Source: Opitutaceae bacterium (GTDB taxonomy: Bacteria; Verrucomicrobiota; Verrucomicrobiia; Opitutales; Opitutaceae). Taken from it: a DNA stretch of 41,453 bases. Under the pieces are notes generated by a model. That model made no database searches, was not told the DNA's origin, and saw only the letters and a list, made by a program, of their open reading frames with translations. This document shows, in pieces, positions 8,789 to 15,516 of this stretch. A program made the translations under genes and the position numbers. Numbering within the stretch: position 1 is the first letter of the stretch; every line of letters starts with the position of its first letter. The stretch spans positions 1 through 41,453 of the forward strand of contig SYGN01000049.1 in NCBI GenBank assembly GCA_005799525.1, in the 5' to 3' direction.

Positions 8789-9450
8789 GGTTCGGCGGAG
8801 GCAAAGGGCACGTCGAGGATGAGGCTGCCGGTGGCGTCTTTGGTGAGGGTGAGCGGGGGACGCCCATCGACGACGTAGGACCACGGGGCATCGGCACCGG
8901 CGCGGTCGAAGCGGAACGTGCGGCGCAGACCGGCGGCGTTGGGCAGCGCGGAAATGGTTTCGGCGACGGGTGCGCCGTCGACGTTGTAGCGGAGTTCTAC
9001 GGACGCGGAGCGGAGCGTGTAGCCCTTGAACTCGACGACGGGGGCGCGGTTCGCGTCGCCACGGCGGAGGGGAGACGTGCCGGTCTCGCGATAAACGACG
9101 GGGCCGAGCAGAGTGGCGGCTTTGATGAGTTTATTGACGGGGCGGACGTCGGTCAGATCGATGAAACCGCCGGTCCACGCGTAGTTGAGGCCGCCGCGCG
9201 TCGGGTCGTAGCAAAAGTTCACGCCGTCGGGCAGGCCGAAGGCGAAGCAGCCGGCGCGGGCGTCGGGCAACATGATGCGCTCGATGAGCACCTCGGCGGG
9301 TGCGAGCGCGGGTTGGGCGCGAAGCAGGAGCGGCGCACAGGTAAGTGCGAGGACGAAGAGCGTCCCACCTTTCACGAGGCGGGCTACGAGAACCGCGTGG
9401 TCCGCTGCGTGAGCAGCGGGATGAGGAACTGCGGCATGACGGGAGTTCAT
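8785..9450 (-). CDS. Exported protein of unknown function in the cytochrome/FG-GAP operon
   Basis: A 221-residue protein with a hydrophobic export segment (GGTLFVLALTCAPLLL, about residues 28-43) and a globular, strand-rich remainder. Visible landmarks are ERIMLPDARAGCFAFGLPDG, NFCYDPTRGGLNYAWTGGF and RPVNKLIKAATLLGPVVYRE. Similar segments are familiar from the N-termini of large PVC proteins that carry heme or PA14 domains, so this may be a stand-alone version of such a module. That is recollection, not a search result. Both ends overlap neighbours by ATGA (9447-9450 and 8785-8788), which places it in the middle of a three-gene operon. The two cysteines (GCF, FCY) could form a disulfide. No catalytic motif is recognised. 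Confidence 0.75.
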   Translation of the reverse strand: MNSRHAAVPHPAAHAADHAVLVARLVKGGTLFVLALTCAPLLLRAQPALAPAEVLIERIMLPDARAGCFAFGLPDGVNFCYDPTRGGLNYAWTGGFIDLTDVRPVNKLIKAATLLGPVVYRETGTSPLRRGDANRAPVVEFKGYTLRSASVELRYNVDGAPVAETISALPNAAGLRRTFRFDRAGADAPWSYVVDGRPPLTLTKDATGSLILDVPFASAEP

Positions 9451-10709
9451 TTCCTTTTTGTGAGAAAAACAAAGACGCCGAGCTTCGACGCGGTAAGGGT
9501 ATCATGGATACCGTCGCCGTTGACGTCGATCGCTTCGACTTGAGTGCCGAGGGCGGAGGCGTCGTCGATGAGTTGCGGAATAAAGCGGGCACCACCCGGC
9601 GCGCTGGCGTCGCGACGGAGGAGAAAGGCGTAGTTGACGGGCGTGGCCATCGGTTCGACGTCGCCGGTCGGGCCGTGGGCCCAGCGACGTTTGCCGGTGA
9701 TCACATCCGGCAGACCGTCGCCATCAAGGTCGGCCAGGGTGAGGGCGTGCGGCTGCGAGAAGGCGACGCCGTATTTTTTTTCCTCTTCGCGCGTGCCCAT
9801 CATTTTGTGTTCGAGGAAGGAAATCTCGCCACTTGCGGAACGGGTTTGCTCAAACCACGCGAGGCCCCAACCGTGGGCGTTGAGCGCGGTGACGATGTCG
9901 GCTTTACCGTCGCCGTTCACGTCGGTGACGAGGATTTGGGCGCCGCCGCGGTCGGAGCTGAAGGTGAACGCGTGTTTTTTCCAGAGCGTGCCCGGAGGTA
10001 AATTTTTCGGCGGCTGCTCCCACCAACCTTCGTTGAGCACGAGGTCGGCGCGGCCGTCGCCGTTGATGTCGCCGACGCCTTCACCGTGGTAGTAATGGTT
10101 GAACTCGGCCTTTGCGGTGACCGGCACAAATTTCCATGGTTTGGTGGATTCGGCCCAGTTCGGAGCATACCAACCCCACTGCTTGACCTTGTCGGCCGCC
10201 GTTTCGCCGGAGATGGAAATCAGCTCGGGCTTACCGTCGCCGTCGATGTCCGTGAAGAGCGGGGCTTCACCGAAAACGCGTTTGGCGACGAAGTGTTTTT
10301 TCCAGCGCGCGTCAGGTTTGGTGGCCTCAGCCGCGCCAGGATTTTCATACCAGAATGCCTGGTGATGCAGCACGCGGCCGAGGACGAGAATGTCGGGGCG
10401 GCCGTCGCCGTTGAAGTCGGCGATGAAGGAGAACATCGAATTTGTCGGATTTTTTTCGAGCTCTTGTTGCACGGGCTCGTAAAACGCGCGGCGGGTCTTG
10501 AAGTCGGGGCCGGCATACCAGAACGGGCCGGCGACGATATCCATCTTACCGTCGCCGTTGATGTCGGCGGCGTTCACGCCGTCGCACCAGTATTCGGAAG
10601 TGAGGGTGAGTTTTTCGAAGGAGACCGGGCGCGGCGCGGGCGCGGCGTGGGCGGCGCCGGCGCAAAGTGCGCCCAACAGAGGGAGGGCAAATAAACGGGG
10701 GATGTTCAT
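9447..10709 (-). CDS. Exported FG-GAP/VCBS repeat protein
   Basis: A 420-residue exported protein with a clear signal peptide (MNIPRLFALPLLGALCAGAAHA). It then has at least six calcium-binding loops of the form D-x-N/D-G-D-G-x-x-D, for example DINGDGKMDIV, DFNGDGRPDIL, DIDGDGKPELI, DINGDGRADLV, DVNGDGKADIV and DLDGDGLPDVI. These mark a seven-bladed FG-GAP propeller, as in integrin alpha chains and many PVC extracellular proteins. A structural or carbohydrate-binding role outside the inner membrane is likely. As first gene of the ATGA-coupled operon 10709-6947 it probably works with the cytochrome-c protein. The ATG at 10709 is chosen because it starts the signal peptide. The 113 bases to the divergent gene at 10823 must hold two promoters. 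Confidence 0.85.
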   Translation of the reverse strand: MNIPRLFALPLLGALCAGAAHAAPAPRPVSFEKLTLTSEYWCDGVNAADINGDGKMDIVAGPFWYAGPDFKTRRAFYEPVQQELEKNPTNSMFSFIADFNGDGRPDILVLGRVLHHQAFWYENPGAAEATKPDARWKKHFVAKRVFGEAPLFTDIDGDGKPELISISGETAADKVKQWGWYAPNWAESTKPWKFVPVTAKAEFNHYYHGEGVGDINGDGRADLVLNEGWWEQPPKNLPPGTLWKKHAFTFSSDRGGAQILVTDVNGDGKADIVTALNAHGWGLAWFEQTRSASGEISFLEHKMMGTREEEKKYGVAFSQPHALTLADLDGDGLPDVITGKRRWAHGPTGDVEPMATPVNYAFLLRRDASAPGGARFIPQLIDDASALGTQVEAIDVNGDGIHDTLTASKLGVFVFLTKRK

Positions 10710-10822
10710 GGAGAGAGGGGTGAGATGAATAACGCCCACCGCAGGGTGCACGGCGAGCGGATTGTTTCTCGACGCGGAGGCGGCGGGGCGCACAGTAGCG
10801 GTCGCTGCTCTCTTATTTACTT

Positions 10823-11854
10823 ATGAAAACCTCGCGTGTGGTCCCAGTGGTGTTGCAATTGTCGGCGCTCTTCGTGGCGCTCGGAACCGGCCGCTTGGCT
10901 GCCGCGCCCAACGAGGCGTTTCTCGGGCGCTGGGCGCTGACCCTGCCCAACGGCGCGGCTGGCTGGCTCGAAGTCACCAAAGAAAAGGGCTACTACGATG
11001 GCTCGATTCTCTGGGGCGGCGGCAGTGTGGTGCCGGTGTCGAGCGTGGTGATCACCGAGGACAGCCTGATCGTGACTCGCACCAAGGATGTGCAGCGCAA
11101 AGACGCGAGCGGAAAAGTTGTGCGGACGCAGCAATACACTGAAGCCATCTCCGCCAAACTGGGCGAGAGCGATACGTTGAAGCTCACCCAACTCGTGCCC
11201 AAGGTGAACGGCACGGCCTACGACAACGCGGTCTTTACGGGCCAACGCATCCCCGCCCTGCCCGCCCGCCCCGATTTGAAGAAAGTGAAATTCGGCGCAC
11301 CGGTCGCGCTTTTTAATGGCCAGGATCTGACCGGCTGGAAACTTAAGGAAGACAAGGTCGAGAGCGCCTGGAAGGTCGAGGACGGTGTCTTGTCGAACAT
11401 CGTGGCGAAACACGCACCGGGCACGCCTGCGAAGCGTACTGCAAATCTCCGTACGGATAAAGAATTTGAAGATTTCAATCTCAAGCTCGAGGTCAACGTG
11501 CCCGCCGGCAGCAACAGCGGCGTCTATCTCCGCGGCATCTACGAGATCCAAGTCTTCGACTCCTTCGGCAAGGCGCTCGACTCGCATAATATGGGCGCGC
11601 TCTACAGCCGCATCACGCCGAGCGTCGCCGCGGAGAAACCCGCCGGCGAATGGCAGACCCTCGATATCACGCTCGTCGAGCGTCACGTCACCGTCGTTCT
11701 CAATGGCAAGACGATCATCGATAACCAACCGGCGGCCGGCTGCACGGGCGGCGCGATGTGGTCCGATCAGTTTAAGCCCGGCCCGATCTATCTGCAGGGC
11801 GATCACGGCACGGTATCGTATCGGAATCTCGTGCTCCGGCCGGTGGCAAAATGA
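10823..11854 (+). CDS. DUF1080 family protein (3-keto-disaccharide hydrolase/lyase type)
   Basis: A 343-residue exported protein (signal peptide to about residue 28, LAAAP). Residues about 30-145 are a small strand-rich domain starting EAFLGRWALTLPNGAAGWLEV. Residues about 155-340 are the DUF1080 (PF06439) concanavalin-like domain, seen in PVALFNGQDLTGWK, AWKVEDGVL, FEDFNLKLEVNVPAGSNSGVYLRG and YLQGDHGTVSYRNLVLRP. Members of this family cleave 3-keto-glycosides in bacteria that first oxidise sugars at C3. Pairing with a Gfo/Idh/MocA oxidoreductase that overlaps its stop (ATGA at 11851-11854) supports that role here. The exact glycoside is unknown, and other DUF1080 proteins may only bind sugar. 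It is divergent from the FG-GAP/cytochrome operon. Confidence 0.85.
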   Translation: MKTSRVVPVVLQLSALFVALGTGRLAAAPNEAFLGRWALTLPNGAAGWLEVTKEKGYYDGSILWGGGSVVPVSSVVITEDSLIVTRTKDVQRKDASGKVVRTQQYTEAISAKLGESDTLKLTQLVPKVNGTAYDNAVFTGQRIPALPARPDLKKVKFGAPVALFNGQDLTGWKLKEDKVESAWKVEDGVLSNIVAKHAPGTPAKRTANLRTDKEFEDFNLKLEVNVPAGSNSGVYLRGIYEIQVFDSFGKALDSHNMGALYSRITPSVAAEKPAGEWQTLDITLVERHVTVVLNGKTIIDNQPAAGCTGGAMWSDQFKPGPIYLQGDHGTVSYRNLVLRPVAK

Positions 11855-12969
11855 ACAGCGCCGAGTCCGTCCCTGCCCTGACACGACGCAAATTCATCAG
11901 TCAAGCGGCCCTCGGCACTGCGGCGGTCGCCCTCGCGCCGCAGGTGGGTGCGGCGGAGTTGCCGCCGCCGAAGCTCGGCATCGCGATTCTTGGTCTCGGC
12001 GGCTACGCCTCGGGGCAACTCGCCCCGGCGCTGAAGCTGACGAAAAACGTGCAGATCACGGGTGTGATCACCGGCACACCGGAGAAAGGCCGCAACTGGT
12101 CGCAGGTCTTCGGCTTTCCCGAGAAGGCGATTTATTCTTACGACACGATGGCGCGGATCGCCGACAACCCGACGATCGATCTGGTCTACGTCGTCACGCC
12201 GAACGCGCTCCACTGTGAGCACGTGATTGCGGCCGCAAAGGCGGGCAAGCATGTGATCACGGAAAAACCGATGGGGATTTCTGTCGCGGAGTGCGACGCG
12301 ATGATCGTCGCGTGCCGGGCGGCAAAGGTGAAGTTATCGGTCGGCTATCGGTTGCACTTCGATCCGTATTTCGCCGAGGTGGCCCGCCTCGCGAAAGAAA
12401 AAGACGTCGGACCCTTCAAGAAGCTGAGCGGCGGGTTCGGCTTCACGCTCTCGCAGCCGCAGTGGCGGGCGGAAAAGAAACTCGCCGGAGGCGGGCCCTT
12501 GATGGATCTCGGGATCTACTCGATTCAGGCGGCGGGCATTGCGACGGGCGAGGCTGTGCCGGTGGCGATTACGGCGAAGGAACAGCCGAAGAAGCGACCG
12601 GAGTTTTTCAAGGACGTGGAAGAAACGATCGAGTGGATGATGGAATATGCCGACGGCACGCGGGCAGATTTCATCACGAGCTACAACGGCGGCATCAACC
12701 GGTTTCGCGGTGAGTCGGACAAAGGTTGGGTGCAAATCGAACCGGCGTTTTCCTACAACGGACTGCAGGGTGATTCGACCAAGGGGAAGATCAGTTTCGA
12801 GCCGGCGGTGAACCAGCAGGCGCGTCAGCTCGACCACATCGCGCAATGCGTGCGCGAAGGCCGTGAGTCGGACGTGCCGGGCGAAATGGGCCGGCGCGAC
12901 ATGATCATCGTCGAAGCAATCTACACATCGGCGGCCCAGGGCGGAAAGCGGATCGAGATCAAGGTTTAG
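11851..12969 (+). CDS. Tat-exported Gfo/Idh/MocA family oxidoreductase
   Basis: A 372-residue NAD(P)-dependent sugar oxidoreductase. It opens with a twin-arginine signal (TRRKFISQAALGTAAVALAP), so it probably folds with cofactor in the cytoplasm and is exported, like glucose-fructose oxidoreductase. The Rossmann fold follows (GIAILGLGGYASGQL, about residues 44-58). Then comes the family EKP motif (HVITEKPMG), whose lysine is catalytic, and a GYRLHFDP segment. The C-terminal alpha/beta domain has GGPLMDLGIYSIQ. It overlaps the DUF1080 gene by four bases, so the two are one operon. Expected role: oxidation of a glycoside or sugar at C3, or exchange between sugars, feeding the 3-keto hydrolase. 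The sugar itself cannot be named. Confidence 0.88.
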   Translation: MNSAESVPALTRRKFISQAALGTAAVALAPQVGAAELPPPKLGIAILGLGGYASGQLAPALKLTKNVQITGVITGTPEKGRNWSQVFGFPEKAIYSYDTMARIADNPTIDLVYVVTPNALHCEHVIAAAKAGKHVITEKPMGISVAECDAMIVACRAAKVKLSVGYRLHFDPYFAEVARLAKEKDVGPFKKLSGGFGFTLSQPQWRAEKKLAGGGPLMDLGIYSIQAAGIATGEAVPVAITAKEQPKKRPEFFKDVEETIEWMMEYADGTRADFITSYNGGINRFRGESDKGWVQIEPAFSYNGLQGDSTKGKISFEPAVNQQARQLDHIAQCVREGRESDVPGEMGRRDMIIVEAIYTSAAQGGKRIEIKV

Positions 12970-13110
12970 CCGTAACGATGCAGTGGACCCCGAATCGGCT
13001 CTGAACCTACAAAAGTGAACGGTGACTTTTGTCGGCGGGCCGCTTGCGGGCGCCTCCCCGAGCGCGAGCAAGCTCGCTGCCGACAGCCGACTCCTTGGAA
13101 ATAGTTCCTT

Positions 13111-13173
13111 GTTCGTAGTCCCGCCTTGAGGCGGAATCCGTTAAACGTTCCGCCTAAAGGCGGCACTACGAAC
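13111..13173. repeat. Inverted pair of REP-like GTAG elements with 26-base arms
   Basis: Two 26-base arms (13111-13136 and 13148-13173) are inverted copies with two mismatches, separated by 11 bases. Each arm contains GTAG followed by the palindrome CCGCCT-TT/TG-AGGCGG. This is the RAYT-type REP structure in a head-to-head pair, lying after the Gfo/Idh/MocA gene. It differs in sequence from the REP pair at 6846-6909. Confidence 0.75.
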
Positions 13174-13186
13174 TCCGAACTTGAAA

Positions 13187-13536
13187 AAGCGGGCTGGTCA
13201 GTCTCCAAAAAATTTTCCTACCAATAAAATTTTCCTACCCTAAATTCTGGGGCTCGGGGCCGAGTTCTTCCACCCGATCAATTCCCTCCGCCCGGCCCAG
13301 CTCAACCGTTTTTCCGATTAATAAAACCGCCGGTAGAGGCGGGAAGATTTTATGGGTAGGGCACAACCATTCGCTGACTTCTTGTTCGGCAAAAAATATG
13401 CGGTTAAAGATGGGGACTTCTGTGCTCGGCTTTTTTCTAGGAATAGTTTCGAAGCCGCAGACAGGCGGGACTACGAACTCGAAAAAGCGGGGTTTCTTCC
13501 CGTCACGGGCAAAAGTCGCTTTTGTGGGTGGGGCTG
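13187..13536. repeat. Dispersed intergenic repeat, copy 2
   Basis: Second copy of the repeat at 2207-2562, same orientation. The twin AAAATTTTCC motif is at 13209-13222 and 13226-13239, again with 17-base period. Near the right end, 13452-13474 carries a single REP-like unit on the minus strand (GTAG at 13474-13471, then CCCGCCTGTCTGCGGC). The matching place in copy 1 has lost the GTAG. The rest of 12970-13793 shows no convincing gene. Confidence 0.8.
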
Positions 13537-13793
13537 AATCGTTACGGCGAAGCAGGAAGAGAAAAATTAGGCTGTTCTGCGCGCGACGTTGAACGGGTCG
13601 TGGCAGTCGCGAATGACCTGCGTTCCGAGGCGCACGAGTGGATCGTCGGTGTTCATGCGGTGGACGGCGGACTGGGATGGCTGTGAGAGGTGGGGTGGTT
13701 GGCGGGGGCAGTTTGGTAAAATTTGGGTCGAATCCGCGGTTGAGTCCTGCGGACCTGTGTCGCAACGCGCACGACGAGGAAACATTCGGCGGG

Positions 13794-14792
13794 ATGAAGC
13801 GTCTGAGCGGGAGTATGACTACCCTTCTGTTTCCTAAAAACGTGCGCGCAGTCCGGCTGGGCGCGGCGCTGGGTTTGGTGCTCACCGCTCGTTTTCTCGC
13901 GGCGGCGGAGGCGGCTTTTCCTGCGATCCCTGACGCGCCAACCGTGCCGATGGCTCCGACGTTGCCGGATGCGGCCATCATCAGGGAGCCACTCCAGCCG
14001 GCGGCCAGCCAGGAAATCATCGAGGAGCGCCCGACGTCGCAGCACGTGTGGGTGTCGGGGCATTGGCGCTGGCAGGAAGGCCGCTATGCGTGGATCGGGG
14101 GACGATGGGATTTACCGCCGCGCGCGAATGTCTCGTGGGTGGAGCCGCGTTGGGAGAAGAAGGGTAACGGCTATGTGCTGAGCGGCGGCTACTGGCAGGA
14201 ATCTCCGGCGCAGGGCGTCGCGATGAATTCGGTGCCGGCTTCATCCCACGGTGTGCCGTCAGTCCCGTCCCAGCAGGCGCCGAGTGCGCGACAGCCCGAG
14301 GTGATCGTGATCCGCGAGGCACCTCCGCCCCCACCGCGCGAAATCATTGTCGAACGGCCGTCACACCACCACGTGTGGATCGGCGGTCACTGGGGCAGCC
14401 GAGCGGGCCGGCACGTCTGGGTCGGTGGACGTTGGGATTTGCCGCCGCGTTCGGATGTCGTGTGGATCGAGCCGCGCTGGGAACGCCGGAGCCACGGTTA
14501 CGTTTTGATCGAAGGCTACTGGCGCGAGGCGACGCCGGTGCGCGTGAATGAACGGGGCGGGCGCGAAGTGATTATCGTGCGCGAGCCGCCGCCGCCGCGG
14601 CGCGAAGTGGTGCCGGCCCGAGCCGTGCCCGGACAGATCTGGATTTCAGGCTACTGGGCTTGGCATGGGGATCGGCACATCTGGGTGGGCGGCCATTTTG
14701 AGCGACCGCCCCGTGCGCGGGCCGTGTGGGTCGAGCCGCGCTGGGAGCGGCGCAGCAGCGGCCACATCTTCATCGAGGGATTTTGGCGCTGA
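13794..14792 (+). CDS. YXWGXW-repeat exported protein
   Basis: A 332-residue exported protein, taking the ATG at 13794. The ATG at 13815, preceded by GGGAG, is an equally good start and gives a cleaner signal peptide (MTTLLFPKNVRAVRLGAALG...). After the signal come three copies of a roughly 50-residue aromatic block, at about residues 80-130, 180-230 and 280-332. Each has a V/I-W-V/I-x-G-H/Y-W start, a W-V/I-G-G-R/H centre, the phrase PPRA/S, then W-V/I-E-P-R-W-E and a final G-Y/F-W. The copies are joined by Pro/Glu linkers of the form PPPPREIIVERPS. This is the YXWGXW/BcpO-like repeat found in small envelope proteins of unknown role. The tryptophan density suggests a surface or cell-wall binding scaffold, which is an inference. 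A hairpin terminator follows. Confidence 0.8.
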   Translation: MKRLSGSMTTLLFPKNVRAVRLGAALGLVLTARFLAAAEAAFPAIPDAPTVPMAPTLPDAAIIREPLQPAASQEIIEERPTSQHVWVSGHWRWQEGRYAWIGGRWDLPPRANVSWVEPRWEKKGNGYVLSGGYWQESPAQGVAMNSVPASSHGVPSVPSQQAPSARQPEVIVIREAPPPPPREIIVERPSHHHVWIGGHWGSRAGRHVWVGGRWDLPPRSDVVWIEPRWERRSHGYVLIEGYWREATPVRVNERGGREVIIVREPPPPRREVVPARAVPGQIWISGYWAWHGDRHIWVGGHFERPPRARAVWVEPRWERRSSGHIFIEGFWR

Positions 14793-14819
14793 GATTTTTT
14801 TGATTTGATTGGGAACACG

Positions 14820-14850
14820 ACGGCGCGGAGAAATCCGCGCCGTTGTTGTG
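14820..14850 (+). terminator. Probable intrinsic terminator
   Basis: A perfect 10-base-pair stem, ACGGCGCGGA-GAAA-TCCGCGCCGT (14820-14843), is followed by a U-rich but broken tract (TGTTGTGTCC). It lies 28 bases after the YXWGXW gene stop, as expected for a rho-independent terminator. Confidence 0.65.
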
Positions 14851-14874
14851 TCCGAAATGTGGAGCCGGGCCGGG

Positions 14875-15042
14875 TCACCCGGTTTCGTTCACCATGAAAA
14901 TGAATACTTTCGTCGACCCAGTCTTGACTGGTTCCTCGCTGTTCCCAGTCGGTGAAGCAAACGGCATTTGGCCGACCGTGAACCGTTCGGAGTCGGAGCG
15001 CGCGAGAGCGGGGTCGGTGACAACCGGTCGAGTTGCGACCAC
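14875..15042 (-). other. Possible small coding remnant
   Basis: A minus-strand frame from a GTG at 15042 to a stop at 14877-14875 gives 55 residues with protein-like composition. Examples are SERFTVGQMPFASPTGNSEE and a hydrophobic end KVFIFMVNETG. There is no upstream initiation signal and the region lies among repeats. It may be the tail of a lost gene, and no family is recognised. Confidence 0.2.
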
Positions 15043-15150
15043 GCGTCCAACGGACCGGCGGCTTTCCAGCCGCCCGTCCGTCCAGCGGCATCGTTGCCCG
15101 CCGTGGGTGCCGATCCACTGAAATCAGCGGTTAAACTCCTGATCCCGTTG

Positions 15151-15249
15151 GCGGCGCTTCGTGTTCCTTGCTTCCTCTGCGGCGGATTCTCCCGTCTCTG
15201 CGGTGCCCTCTTCGTTTATTCGCTCCGAGCCTTTTGCACCGCAGAGACG
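15151..15249. repeat. Dispersed repeat with 14-base hairpin, upstream of the NOS gene
   Basis: Bases 15151-15219 match 19018-19087 in the same orientation (GGCGGCGCTTCG..., GTTCCTTGCT, TCTCTGCGGTGCCCTCT, CGTTTAT), with scattered changes. Within this copy, CGTCTCTGCGGTGC (15193-15206) pairs perfectly with GCACCGCAGAGACG (15236-15249) over a 29-base loop. The phrase built on CCGCAGAGA resembles a repeat type common in PVC genomes. No gene was found in the rest of 15043-15516. A small palindrome TCGT-n6-ACGA at 15458-15471 and two TTAACGA copies (15465-15471, 15499-15505) precede the NOS start. Confidence 0.65.
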
Positions 15250-15516
15250 AAACTGGAACGTAGAGAAAACCCTGCTTCGCAACGGTTGCCCGGATGGTGT
15301 CTAAACAATGGGGAGGGGGAATGCAGACCCGGTCCCGCCTTGATTCCCCTGACCGCTATCGGCTCCCCGCAGCGGGCTGGCTCGTCCGCCGCCACGAGGC
15401 CCGCAGACCGCCTCGGCTAGGAGCGCTCCAAAGAAGCGGAAACCCGGCAAATTTTTATCGTAGTTTAACGACAGCTGAGTTGCGTTTCCCGTGAGGACTT
15501 AACGAAAACCAATCAG

